A DNA stretch of 64,000 nt from NCBI RefSeq assembly GCF_947488025.1, contig NZ_CANKYS010000001.1:558001-622000 (forward strand), written 5' to 3'. Every line of letters begins with the position of its first letter. The stretch's first letter is position 1. Under the pieces are notes generated by a model. The model saw only the letters and a list, made by a program, of their open reading frames with translations. It ran no database searches and was not told the DNA's origin. The position numbers and the translations under genes were made by a program. This DNA is from an uncultured Nocardioides sp. GTDB taxonomy: Bacteria > Actinomycetota > Actinomycetes > Propionibacteriales > Nocardioidaceae. Below, piece by piece: positions 34,498 through 49,760 of the stretch.

Positions 34498-35386
34498 GCA
34501 GGGGCAGGGCGTACGCCGTCGCGAGCCAGCGCAGGCTCGTCCACGCCGGCGAGCGCAGGTCGGTCGCGCCCGCCGACGCCGGCAGGCCCACCCGGAGCAC
34601 CTGGGAGCGGGCTCCCTCGGTGCTGACGAGCAGGCCGTCGCCGGAGAGGGCGACTCCTTCGCCCTGGTCCTGGTCGGGCAGCTCCCACGACGCGACGCCC
34701 TGCCACGACGGGAACGCCGACAGGTGGGCCTTCGTGTAGGTGCGCACGACCACCCCTCCCCCGCCGGGCAGGAACGTCGCGTCGGTGACGAGGCCCGGGG
34801 CGTCCCCGACCTCGGTGAGGAGGTTGGGCCGGTCGGCGCGCAGGCGCTGCGGGGCGGCGTACACGGTGCCGGCGAAGACGCCCTTGGTGATGACGTGGAG
34901 CCGGCCCGTCACGGGGTGGGTGACCAGCGCCTCCGCGTCGTGGGAGCCGTCGGGGTAGACGAGCTCGCGGACCTCGGGCGTGACCTGGCGGTCGCCGCGT
35001 CCGACGGGGACGCGCAGCACCTCGACCGAGTCGCGCACGTGCCGGTTGTCGCCGATGTCGGCGACCCAGACATGGCCGGGACCTGCGGGCGCGAGGGCCT
35101 CCACGTCCTCGGGGTCCGCGGCCCACGACGTGACCCCGACCGTCTCCCCGGTCGCGGGGTCGACGGTGAAGACGCGACCGGAGTCGCCGGAGTCGTTGGT
35201 GGTCACGACCAGGCCGGCGTCGGGCCCGCGGCCGGGCAGCACGACGAGCCCGCTCGACTCCACGATCTCGGGGTCGGCGAAGCGGAACGCGGGGTGGTCG
35301 GCCGCGCCGGGCGCACCGGCTGCGGCGCCCAGCAGCAAGGGCACGAGCACGAGTGCTCCGACGGCGGCCCGGCGGGGATCAGCCAT
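34487..35386 (-). CDS. Secreted beta-propeller-like protein, unknown function
   Basis: A 299-residue exported protein with a signal peptide (residues 1 to about 28, ALVLVPLLLGAAAGAPGAA). The mature part has several repeats of beta-strand type (GHVWVADIGDNRHVRDSVEV, GRLHVITKG, GGGVVVRTYTKAHLSAF) suggesting a six- or seven-bladed propeller. No active site was recognised. The ATG overlaps the end of the methyltransferase gene by 8 bp, so it is probably the third gene of that unit. Its stop codon lies inside a dispersed repeat, so the original C-terminus may have been altered. Confidence 0.75.
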   Translation of the reverse strand: MADPRRAAVGALVLVPLLLGAAAGAPGAADHPAFRFADPEIVESSGLVVLPGRGPDAGLVVTTNDSGDSGRVFTVDPATGETVGVTSWAADPEDVEALAPAGPGHVWVADIGDNRHVRDSVEVLRVPVGRGDRQVTPEVRELVYPDGSHDAEALVTHPVTGRLHVITKGVFAGTVYAAPQRLRADRPNLLTEVGDAPGLVTDATFLPGGGGVVVRTYTKAHLSAFPSWQGVASWELPDQDQGEGVALSGDGLLVSTEGARSQVLRVGLPASAGATDLRSPAWTSLRWLATAYALPLPAG

Positions 35387-36593
35387 GGTCGAGCAGCTCG
35401 CCGAGCCGGGGCCGGACGCCCCACGCGGCGAGCAGGTCGTCGTACTCGGCGGCCGCCTCGGACCCGTCGGCCCCGGTGCGCACCGCTCGCAGCAGCGTGT
35501 TGCGTGGCGTGTGGGCGCTCTCGACGAACTCCACGACGTCGACGCGGTAGCCCTCGCGGCGCAGGAGGGCGGCCCGCAACGCGTCGGTGAGCGTGTCGGC
35601 GAAGCGCTCGCGCAGGATGCCGTGGCGGGTGAGCATCGCGTAGGGCTCGGGGACCGCCGTGGTGCGCAGCTGGGCGGCGATGTCGTGGTGGCAGCACGGC
35701 GCCGCGAGGACCAGGGGTGCCCCCCACTCGAGTGCCCGCCCGAGCGCGTCGTCGGTCGCGGTGTCGCAGGCGTGCAGGGCGAGCACGACGTCGGGCGCCT
35801 GCGCGAGCGGCGCGTGCGCGATCGAGCCGACGACGAAGTCCGCGTCGATGCCCAGGTCGGCGGCGACGCGCGAGTTGTGGTCGGCCGACTGCTGCTTGAC
35901 GTCGACCCCGGTCATGCGGACCGGCAGCCGGTCGCTGAGGAACGCGTGGGCGGCGAAGGTGAGGTAGGCGTTGCCGCAGCCGAGGTCGACGACGCGCAGC
36001 GGGTCGTCGGGCGTGGGGGTGCGCACCCGGCCCTGCGCGATGGCCTCGGTGAGGCTGGCGTCGAGCAGGCGGACGAACTCCTCCACCTGCCGGTACTTCG
36101 CCTGCCGCGTCGGCTTCACCCGCCCCTGGGCGTCGCTGATCCCGAGCGCCCTGAGCACCGGGTGGTCCTCGGGGAGCAGCCGGTCCTTGGGCCGGTCGTG
36201 GCCGCGCGAGGGCGCGACCTCCTCGTCCCGCGTCGAGGTGTGCAGCAGCGGCACGCCCTTCTTGGTCACCCGCAGCTGGTGGGTCTCGGTGGCGGTGTCG
36301 ACATGCCAGTTGGCGAACGGCTCCGCCAGCAACGCGTCCACCGCGGCCTCGGCCGCCTCGCCGACGAGGTGGTTGGTGGTGTGCGCCTGCGTGGCGTCGT
36401 ACGACGTCACCTGCAGGTGGCGCCCGGCCTTCAGGTCCACGACCCGGACCTCCACGCGACGTACCTCGCGTCCGTCCACGACCGGCACCGGCCGGCCCTT
36501 GCGCCGACCGCTCGCCAGCGCGCGCACGAGGCTGTCGGCGCCGAGGACCGCCGAGCGGAGGGTGGCGAGCCCCGCCTCCGGACCCGTGCTCAC
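35379..36593 (-). CDS. Class I SAM-dependent methyltransferase (Methyltransf_32 type)
   Basis: A 404-residue protein with an N-terminal domain of about 190 residues and a Rossmann methyltransferase domain. Motif I is VVDLGCGNAYLTFA, an acidic motif II lies in TGVDVKQQSADHN, and ALHACDTATDDAL and APCCHHDI follow. That combination is typical of the GSTCD-like Methyltransf_32 group, for which RNA methylation has been suggested. The substrate is unproven. Its GTG start overlaps the stop of a 27-codon leader ORF (GTGA), and the secreted-protein gene overlaps its 3' end. Confidence 0.82.
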   Translation of the reverse strand: MSTGPEAGLATLRSAVLGADSLVRALASGRRKGRPVPVVDGREVRRVEVRVVDLKAGRHLQVTSYDATQAHTTNHLVGEAAEAAVDALLAEPFANWHVDTATETHQLRVTKKGVPLLHTSTRDEEVAPSRGHDRPKDRLLPEDHPVLRALGISDAQGRVKPTRQAKYRQVEEFVRLLDASLTEAIAQGRVRTPTPDDPLRVVDLGCGNAYLTFAAHAFLSDRLPVRMTGVDVKQQSADHNSRVAADLGIDADFVVGSIAHAPLAQAPDVVLALHACDTATDDALGRALEWGAPLVLAAPCCHHDIAAQLRTTAVPEPYAMLTRHGILRERFADTLTDALRAALLRREGYRVDVVEFVESAHTPRNTLLRAVRTGADGSEAAAEYDDLLAAWGVRPRLGELLDHG

Positions 36594-36673
36594 AGGACGG
36601 CGGCGATGACGACGATGAGGATCAGCGCCCCCAGCGCCACCGGGATCACGAGTCGGCGATGGCGGGGGTTCAT
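36590..36673 (-). CDS. 27-residue membrane peptide (small ORF)
   Basis: ATG at 36673 to TGA at 36592-36590 encodes a 27-residue peptide. It has a basic N-terminus (MNPRHRRL) followed by one hydrophobic helix (VIPVALGALILIVVIAAVL). Two facts support it. TACGAT (36680-36685, minus strand) ends exactly 6 nt before the ATG, the same layout as the leaderless senX3 start. Its stop also overlaps the methyltransferase GTG by 4 bp, as in coupled genes. The function may be that of a small membrane protein or a translated leader. The intergenic stretch to 36739 holds nothing else recognisable. Confidence 0.6.
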   Translation of the reverse strand: MNPRHRRLVIPVALGALILIVVIAAVL

Positions 36674-36679
36674 GACCTC

Positions 36680-36685
36680 ATCGTA
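36680..36685 (-). promoter_or_regulatory. -10 element of the small-ORF/methyltransferase unit
   Basis: TACGAT on the minus strand, 6 nt upstream of the ATG at 36673. Transcription would start at or next to the A of the start codon. No clear -35 hexamer. Confidence 0.5.
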
Positions 36686-36739
36686 GGCGGCGGGCGGTCG
36701 GCCACCTACTCCGTCGTGCAGCCGGGCGGCGGGCCCCGG

Positions 36740-38008
36740 TCACCAGTGCTCGAGCGACTCCCGGAACACGGCGGCCAGGTCCTCGGCGGTGACCTCGACG
36801 GGGGCGGTGGCCAGCAGCCGCTGCTGCTGGAGCGCGCCCTCGACCAGGGCGTCGACGTCGCCGGCGCCGTAGCCGAGCTCGGCCAGCCCGCTCGGCAGCC
36901 CGACGTCGCGCATCAGCCCCCGGAGCACGTCCGGCAGCGTCTGACCCGTGCCGCCGAGGAGCTCGGCGGCCCGGCGGTGCCGCTCGGGCGCGGCGTCGTG
37001 GAGCAGCGCGAAGGCGGCCGGCGCCGTCATCACGACGGCCATCCCGTGCGGAATGATCGGCTCGTCCGCCGGGTAGCCCGCTGGACGGTAGTCGCGGACC
37101 CGGCCGGCGATGGGGTAGGCGCAGGCGTGGGGCACGTGGACGCCGGCGTTGCCGAAGCCCAACCCGGCGAAGGTCGCGGCGAGGGCCATCTGCTCACGGG
37201 CCTCACCGTCGGACCCGTCGCGGACGGCTCGCCGGAACGAGCCGGCGAGGAGGGACAGCGACTTCTCCGCCCACATGTCGGCGATCGGGTTGGCGCCGCA
37301 GTAGGGGACCCGCTGCTCGGGTCGCTTGGCGTCGAAGTCGGCGTACCACCGAGCCGTCCAGCTCTCGAGCGCGTGGCAGAGGATGTCCATGCCCGCGGAG
37401 GCGGTGACCATCGCGGGCTGCGTCATGGTCAGGTCTGGGTCCACGACGGCGAGGGTGGGCCGGAGCCGGGCGTGGGAGATGCCGGTCTTCACCGCCAGCG
37501 CCAGGACGTCGAGGACGCAGATGGTGGTCGACTCCGCACCCGTGCCGGTGGTCGTGGGCACCGCGACGAGCGGCAGGAGGGGGTGCTCGGGCGCCCGGCC
37601 CCCGCCGACGGGCGCGTTGACGTAGTCCATCAGCTCGCCGGGGTTGGTCAGCATCAGGTCGACCGCCTTGGCGGTGTCGATGGACGAGCCGCCACCGACC
37701 GCGACCACGGCGTGGAAGGGTCCGGCCGCCCGGGCCGCGGCGACGGCCGCCTCCAGGGAGGCGTCGGTCGGCTCGACGTGCGCCTCGGCGTAGAGGACCA
37801 CCTCCAGCCCGCGGGACCGCATGCCGTCGGCGATGCGGTCCGGGTGGCCGGTGGCGGCGACCCCGGGGTCGGTGACGAGCAGCACCCGCCGCGCCGCGTC
37901 GCCGGGGACGTCGCGGCACAGCTGCTGGACGTCCCACCCGATCTCGTCGCTGGCCCCGCGCCCGAACTTCAGCCCGGGGGCGGCGTAGGTGAAGACGGTC
38001 TCAGTCAC
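36740..38008 (-). CDS. Iron-containing alcohol dehydrogenase, HOT type
   Basis: A 422-residue group III alcohol dehydrogenase closest to hydroxyacid-oxoacid transhydrogenase (ADHFE1-like). The NAD site is VAVGGGSSIDTAKA, followed by YVNAPVGGG, PTTTGTGAEST, and metal ligands in SAGMDILCHALES and HVPHACAYP. The long C-terminal half with NPIADMWAEKSL and RDYRPAGYP matches the HOT subfamily. It probably oxidises 4-hydroxybutyrate or a similar hydroxyacid coupled to reduction of 2-oxoglutarate (family knowledge). GTG at 38008 overlaps the NUDIX stop by 8 bp, so the two are coupled; longer frames lie within NUDIX. Confidence 0.85.
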   Translation of the reverse strand: MTETVFTYAAPGLKFGRGASDEIGWDVQQLCRDVPGDAARRVLLVTDPGVAATGHPDRIADGMRSRGLEVVLYAEAHVEPTDASLEAAVAAARAAGPFHAVVAVGGGSSIDTAKAVDLMLTNPGELMDYVNAPVGGGRAPEHPLLPLVAVPTTTGTGAESTTICVLDVLALAVKTGISHARLRPTLAVVDPDLTMTQPAMVTASAGMDILCHALESWTARWYADFDAKRPEQRVPYCGANPIADMWAEKSLSLLAGSFRRAVRDGSDGEAREQMALAATFAGLGFGNAGVHVPHACAYPIAGRVRDYRPAGYPADEPIIPHGMAVVMTAPAAFALLHDAAPERHRRAAELLGGTGQTLPDVLRGLMRDVGLPSGLAELGYGAGDVDALVEGALQQQRLLATAPVEVTAEDLAAVFRESLEHW

Positions 38009-38900
38009 GATCTGCTCCCAACGCGTAGGTGACCACGTCGAGCACGTCGACCTGCCCGGACGCGACGTCGGCCGTCGGCACCCACGCGACGGCGTCGGTG
38101 GTCCCGTCGACCTCGACCACCCGGGGCTCGCCGTCGGCGACGCTCGCGCGGTAGAGCAGGTGCACGCCGTGGTAGTCCTCGATCCGGCCGGACGGCGCGG
38201 TGCCGGCGAAGTGGGTGTCGTGCACGCCGAGCAGGGCGCCGACCTCGCACGCCAGCCCGCACTCCTCCTCGACCTCGCGCGCCAGCGCGACCGACGGGTG
38301 CTCGCCGTGGTCCACGCCCCCACCGGGCAGCGTCCACCTCCCGGGGTGCGCGGCGCTCCCTGAGAGCCGGGTCAGCAGCACCTGCTCGCCCTCACGGCGC
38401 CGGGTGACGACGGCGTACGCCGCGACGCGCTGCAGGCGGAACGGCTGGTGGTCGACGAGGGCCTCGGTCACCACCGACGACACCGGCACGGCGCCCGAGG
38501 CGACCTCGGCGAGGGTCTTCCACGCAGCCTCGATCGTGGAGCCGTCGACCTCGACCACCCGCGGTGCCGGTGAGTCCGGCGGCACCCAGCCCTCGTAGAC
38601 CAGACGGATCGCGTGCGCGTCGACGAGCTGCCCGTCCCGGGGCGAGCGGGGCATGTGGGCGCTGTAGACCCGCGCCCGGTCGCCGACGGTCGCGTCCAGC
38701 CCGGTCTCCTCCTGCACCTCGCGGATCAGGGCGTCGCGCGGGTCCTCGCCGTGGTCGACCCCGCCGCCCGGCAGCGTCCACAGCTCGGAGCGGGAGACCC
38801 GGGGCGCCAGCCGGCTCAGCAGGATCTCGACCGCACCGCCGCGCTCGCGGAGGATGACGGCGTACGCCGCCACCCGCTGTCGCCTCGGCAGGGATCCCAT
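38001..38900 (-). CDS. Tandem-domain NUDIX hydrolase
   Basis: A 299-residue protein with two NUDIX domains in series. The first box is GGGVDHGEDP followed by REVQEETGL (about residues 46-69). The second is GGGVDHGEHP followed by REVEEECGL (about 194-217). Both keep the REUXEE metal-binding core, so both may be active. The halves are similar throughout (RVAAYAV at each start), pointing to internal duplication. The substrate is unknown. ATG at 38900 follows TAGGTT (38907-38912, minus strand) by 6 nt: leaderless. Confidence 0.87.
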   Translation of the reverse strand: MGSLPRRQRVAAYAVILRERGGAVEILLSRLAPRVSRSELWTLPGGGVDHGEDPRDALIREVQEETGLDATVGDRARVYSAHMPRSPRDGQLVDAHAIRLVYEGWVPPDSPAPRVVEVDGSTIEAAWKTLAEVASGAVPVSSVVTEALVDHQPFRLQRVAAYAVVTRRREGEQVLLTRLSGSAAHPGRWTLPGGGVDHGEHPSVALAREVEEECGLACEVGALLGVHDTHFAGTAPSGRIEDYHGVHLLYRASVADGEPRVVEVDGTTDAVAWVPTADVASGQVDVLDVVTYALGADRD

Positions 38901-38943
38901 GCGTCCAACCTAGTGAAGGACGGCGTGAAGTACGGTGAGCGCC

Positions 38944-39972
38944 GTGCCCCCCGCGTCCCGTGATCCGTGGCTCGACAACGTCAAGATGGTCCTGGTCACG
39001 CTGGTCGTGGTCGGGCACGCCATCGGGCTGGTCGAGGCCACCGCGGGCAGCCACTGGGTCTACGACTTCATCTACCTGTGGCACATCCCCGCGTTCGTCT
39101 TCGTCAGCGGCTACCTCTCGAAGTCCTTCGAGTGGGACCGGAGGCGGATGAAGAGCCTGCTCTACACGCTCGCGATCCCCTACCTGCTCTTCGAGCCGGC
39201 GCTGTTCTACTACCGCCGCGAGGTGGTCGGCGAAGATGTGACCGGGCCACTGTGGCTCGAGCCGCACTGGACCATGTGGTACCTCGTCGTGCTGCTGATG
39301 TGGCGCCTGGTCACCCCGATCCTCAAGCGGCACTGGCTCTTCCTGCCGCTCTCGGTGATCGTGAGCCTGGTCGGCGGGATCTGGGACACCGAGGCCCTGA
39401 TGATCCCCCGGTTCCTCGGCCTGCTGCCGTTCTTCGTGCTCGGCCTGCACCTCAAGCCCCGCCACCTCGCGCACCTCGACGACGTGTGGGTGAAGGTCGC
39501 GGCGGTGCCGGTGCTCGTCGGCATCGGGGTCATGGCGCTCTACACCGACACCTGGGCGGAGTCGGCGCTGCTCTGGTACGACACCGGCTACTCCGAGATC
39601 CCGATCGACAACGAGTTCGTCTTCCAGACCCGGTTGACGGTGATGATGGTCGGCCTGCTCGGCGCCTTCGCGGCGATCTCGCTGGTGCCGCGGCGCAGCC
39701 TCGGCTGGTTCACCACGATGGGCACCGCCACGATGGTCGTCTACCTCTTCCACGGCTTCGTCATCAAGACGTTCAAGGCCCTCGGCTGGCCGGACTTCAC
39801 CGCCTCCTACCCGACAGCGGGCCTGGTCCTCACGATCCTGGGCGCGATCGGCCTCGCGCTCCTGCTCGCCTCCCCGCCCGTGCGGCGGGTGCTGGAGCCC
39901 TTCACCGACCCCCTCGGCTGGCTGGAGTCGCGCCGCCGGACCCGGACCGGCAAGGCCCCCACGTCGGCCTGA
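38944..39972 (+). CDS. Membrane acyltransferase, acyltransferase-3/OpgC-like
   Basis: A 342-residue protein with about ten membrane helices, resembling fucose-4-O-acetylase/acyltransferase family 3. Conserved features are WLDNVKMVLVTLVVVGHAIG with the catalytic-type histidine, LWHIPAFVFVSGYLS, and PHWTMWYLVVLL. It probably O-acylates an envelope glycan; donor and acceptor are unknown. GTG at 38944 is preferred because TACGGT (38931-38936) ends 7 nt upstream; GTG at 38935 would sit inside that -10. The 3' end overlaps the convergent PlsC-like gene by 71 bp. Confidence 0.82.
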   Translation: MPPASRDPWLDNVKMVLVTLVVVGHAIGLVEATAGSHWVYDFIYLWHIPAFVFVSGYLSKSFEWDRRRMKSLLYTLAIPYLLFEPALFYYRREVVGEDVTGPLWLEPHWTMWYLVVLLMWRLVTPILKRHWLFLPLSVIVSLVGGIWDTEALMIPRFLGLLPFFVLGLHLKPRHLAHLDDVWVKVAAVPVLVGIGVMALYTDTWAESALLWYDTGYSEIPIDNEFVFQTRLTVMMVGLLGAFAAISLVPRRSLGWFTTMGTATMVVYLFHGFVIKTFKALGWPDFTASYPTAGLVLTILGAIGLALLLASPPVRRVLEPFTDPLGWLESRRRTRTGKAPTSA

Positions 39973-40735
39973 CCGCGGCGCGCGGCACCACGTCGAGGTG
40001 GGCGGCCTCGGCGCGGGTCGGCGCGTGCCCGCCGAGGTGTGCGGGGTACCACGGTGCGTGCTCGCCCGGCTGCGGGCGGTGGTGGGGCAGTCGCTGGAGC
40101 TCCTCGAGCTGCACCGTCAGCACCTCCCCGAGCCGTCGGGTCGCGTCGGTCAGGTCCTCCCCCGCCCCGATGCGGAGGGACGGGCCGAACGACACGTCGA
40201 CGCGGCGTCCGCGGGTGAGGTCGGGGCGCGGTGCGCGACCGCGCTCGTCGGGCAGGCCGACCGACCAGACGCGCTGCGAGCCCCAGACAGCGACCGGCAC
40301 CACGGCGGCGCCGGTCTCGCGGGCGAGGCTCGCCACCCCGCGCATCAGCGAGCGCACGGTGTAGGAGTAGCTGATCCCCGCCTCGGGGAACGCACCGACC
40401 GCCTCACCGCCGCGCAGCAGCCCGCGGGCGACGACGTACGCCCCCGCGGGCGCCTCCCGGTCGACCGGGACGTGCCGCATCGCGGTCATCGCGCGCGCCA
40501 CCCCGGGCACGTGCCAGACGTCGTGGCGGGTCATGAACCGGATGAAGCGACCCGAGGACCGGGCAGCGTCCTGCACGAACACGAAGTCGGGGTACGACAC
40601 GTGCGTGGCCGCCAGCAGCACCGGGCCCTCCGTCGGCACGTGCTCGGCACCCGTCCCGGTCACCTGCATCCCGAGGGCACGCATGCCGGTCCGTCCGAGC
40701 GCGACCGCAGCCCGGTAGGTGCGCTCCCGGCTCAC
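39902..40735 (-). CDS. Lysophospholipid acyltransferase (PlsC-like)
   Basis: A 277-residue 1-acyl-glycerol-phosphate acyltransferase family protein. The H-x4-D catalytic motif is THVSYPDF. RFMTRHDVWHVPGVARAM and the phosphate-binding PEAGIS follow, with VAVWGSQRVW later. It should acylate lysophosphatidic acid or a related lipid at the inner membrane face. The GTG start overlaps the stop of the flavoprotein gene (GTGA). The last roughly 24 residues (Gly/Ser/Arg-rich) are encoded antisense to the neighbouring acyltransferase, so the C-terminus may not be conserved. Confidence 0.85.
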   Translation of the reverse strand: MSRERTYRAAVALGRTGMRALGMQVTGTGAEHVPTEGPVLLAATHVSYPDFVFVQDAARSSGRFIRFMTRHDVWHVPGVARAMTAMRHVPVDREAPAGAYVVARGLLRGGEAVGAFPEAGISYSYTVRSLMRGVASLARETGAAVVPVAVWGSQRVWSVGLPDERGRAPRPDLTRGRRVDVSFGPSLRIGAGEDLTDATRRLGEVLTVQLEELQRLPHHRPQPGEHAPWYPAHLGGHAPTRAEAAHLDVVPRAAVRPTWGPCRSGSGGATPASRGGR

Positions 40736-41979
40736 GCGAAGGGCGGCCGGGCGTCGCGCGCCATCGACCGGCGGCCCGCCCAGCGCCAGACCCGGGCCGC
40801 GCGGTCGCGGTCGGCGTCGTCGACCAGGTTGCCCATCCAGCGCAGGGCCAGCGTCATCAGCCAGTCCGAGCGCATCCCGGCCGGGCCGAGCGCGGCCACG
40901 ACCCGGGGCTGGGTCGCGATCCCGGCGAGCCGGCGGGCGATGGAGAACGCCTCGCCGTAGTGCTCGACCAGCGTCGAGCGCCACGCCTCGCCCAGCCCGA
41001 CGCCGCCGACGATGTGCTCGGCGACGAGACGACCCGTCTCGAGGCCGTAGTCGATGCCCTCGCCGTTGAGCGGGTTGACGCAGGCCGCGGCGTCGCCGAT
41101 GAGCGCCCAGTTGGGCCCGGCGACGTTGCTGACCGCGCCGCCCATCGGCAGGAGCGCCGAGGTCGGTTCGCGCAGCTCGCCCGAGAGCCCGAAGTCGGCG
41201 CCGATCGTGTCGGCGTAGGTCTGCATGAGCGGCTTGATGGCGACCTCGGCGGGACGCCTGCTCGTCGCCAGCGTGCCGGCGCCGAGGTTCACCGTGCCGT
41301 CGCCCAGCGGGAAGATCCAGCCGTAGCCGGTGACGAGCTCGCCCTGCTCGTCGCGCAGCTCGAGGTGCGAGCTGATCCACGGGTCGTCGCTCATCTCCGA
41401 GTCGACGTAGGACCGGCCGGCGACGGCGTAGACGGTGTCGCGGTGCCACTCGCGACCCAGCAGCTTGCCCAGCGGCGACCGGACGCCGTCGGCCACGACG
41501 AGCCACCGGCAGGCGATCTCGAAGGTGCCCTCGGCGTCGCGGAGCTCGACCGCCGCCACCCGCTCCCCGTCGCGTCGTACGCCGACCGCGCGGGCGCCGT
41601 CGACGGCACGGGCGCCGCTCTTGATCGCCACCGTGCGCAGGTGGTCGTCGAGCTCGGTGCGGGCGACCGCGGATCCCCAGTCGGGCAGCGAGCCGCCCGG
41701 CCAGGGCAGCAGGAGCGTCTGGCCGAAGCCGTGCGCGCGCAGGCCCTCGTTGACCGTGTGGGCGCGCAGCCAGTCCTCGAGGCCGAGCTTCTGCATCTCC
41801 CCGATCGCGCGGGGGGTCAGCCCGTCACCGCACGTCTTGTCGCGCGGGAACGTGGCCGCGTCGACCAGCACGACGTCGAGCCCGGCACGGGCGGCCCAGG
41901 CGGCGGCGGCGGAGCCGGCAGGGCCCGCGCCGACGACGAGCACGTCGGCGGAGGAGGGGCGCGAGGAGGGGGTCGTCAC
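40732..41979 (-). CDS. Geranylgeranyl reductase family flavoprotein
   Basis: A 415-residue FAD-dependent oxidoreductase. The dinucleotide fold is VLVVGAGPAGSAAAAWAARA. RDKTCGDGLTPRAI is the family motif following it. The second FAD motif is WALIGDAAACVNPLNGEGID. Members reduce isoprenoid chains of quinones or lipids (for example mycobacterial MenJ); the substrate here is not provable. It is co-translated with the PlsC-like protein, which suggests a lipid role. GTG at 41979 lies 6 nt after CAGAAT, a possible leaderless start. Confidence 0.85.
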   Translation of the reverse strand: MTTPSSRPSSADVLVVGAGPAGSAAAAWAARAGLDVVLVDAATFPRDKTCGDGLTPRAIGEMQKLGLEDWLRAHTVNEGLRAHGFGQTLLLPWPGGSLPDWGSAVARTELDDHLRTVAIKSGARAVDGARAVGVRRDGERVAAVELRDAEGTFEIACRWLVVADGVRSPLGKLLGREWHRDTVYAVAGRSYVDSEMSDDPWISSHLELRDEQGELVTGYGWIFPLGDGTVNLGAGTLATSRRPAEVAIKPLMQTYADTIGADFGLSGELREPTSALLPMGGAVSNVAGPNWALIGDAAACVNPLNGEGIDYGLETGRLVAEHIVGGVGLGEAWRSTLVEHYGEAFSIARRLAGIATQPRVVAALGPAGMRSDWLMTLALRWMGNLVDDADRDRAARVWRWAGRRSMARDARPPFA

Positions 41980-41999
41980 GCCGGAATTCTGACAGGGCC

Positions 42000-42060
42000 G
42001 ATCTCGATACGCACAACGCCCGCCCTCGCAAGCGAGGGCGGGCGTTGGTGCTACACGATC
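42000..42060 (-). terminator. Strong hairpin after rpoC, probable terminator
   Basis: A perfect 14-bp stem, AACGCCCGCCCTCG / CGAGGGCGGGCGTT (42015-42028 with 42033-42046), has loop CAAG. Outside it GCAC/GTGC (42011-42014, 42048-42051) and GATC/GATC (42000-42003, 42057-42060) also pair. It lies 30-90 nt downstream of the rpoC stop and just upstream of the flavoprotein start. There is no T-run. The GATC-TCGATACGC left end resembles the dispersed hairpin family. It is the natural terminator candidate for the rpoBC transcript. Confidence 0.7.
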
Positions 42061-42089
42061 TGGCTCGTCACACCAGAACTTCGCTTCGC

Positions 42090-42108
<19 letters not shown>
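42061..42108 (-). repeat. Nested hairpin spanning the rpoC stop codon
   Basis: TGGCTCGT (42061-42068) pairs with ACGAGCCA (42101-42108). Inside it CCAGAACT (42073-42080) pairs with AGTTCTGG (42092-42099). The unpaired tip contains GAGCGAAGCG on the minus strand. The rpoC TGA (42092-42090) and the final codons for GSYQN lie within it. It directly adjoins the terminator hairpin. Confidence 0.7.
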
Positions 42109-45935
<3,827 letters not shown>

Positions 45936-45988
45936 GATGGCTGTAGTCCTTCGTTAGTACGTGGAAAGTGCAGCTGGGGGACCGAGGG

Positions 45989-46046
45989 GCCCGCCCGCTG
46001 GTCGGGACGGTCGCGCTAGCGACCGGCCCGAGACCACCGGGCGGGC
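45989..46046. repeat. 58-nt stem-loop between rpoB and rpoC (copy H)
   Basis: The outer stem GCCCGCCCG / CGGGCGGGC (45989-45997, 46038-46046) encloses TGGTC/GACCA, GGG/CCC and a tip stem GGTCGC-GCTA-GCGACC (46009-46024). In the plus sense it reads CCGCTGGTCGGGAC, core, GGCCCGAGACC, close to the ends of the dispersed hairpin family. It starts 6 nt after the rpoB stop codon in minus-strand sense and ends 53 nt before the rpoC start. Confidence 0.75.
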
Positions 46047-46052
46047 GTCACC

Positions 46053-49634
<3,582 letters not shown>

Positions 49635-49731
49635 GAGGTGTCCTCACAAATGAGCAAGTGATCGGCGCTTGCCGACCACCACGACGACCGTCCGGAAGGC
49701 GTCAGGCATCTGAGGGCAGGCGCAAGGATTC

Positions 49732-49760
49732 ACGATAGCGCAACTCAGGACACGCCACAA
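49732..49760 (-). promoter_or_regulatory. Probable rpoB promoter
   Basis: On the minus strand TTGTGG (49760-49755), a 17-bp spacer and TATCGT (49737-49732). Transcription would start near 49725, giving a leader of about 90 nt before the TTG start. The leader contains no obvious riboswitch or L10-type site. The rest of the 254-bp gap (49761-49888) shows no recognisable feature. Confidence 0.5.

Noticed and set aside
39902..41506. 534-codon frame covering the PlsC-like gene plus upstream sequence
   Set aside because: The upstream part is a shifted reading of the flavoprotein gene; the PlsC family start is at GTG 40735.
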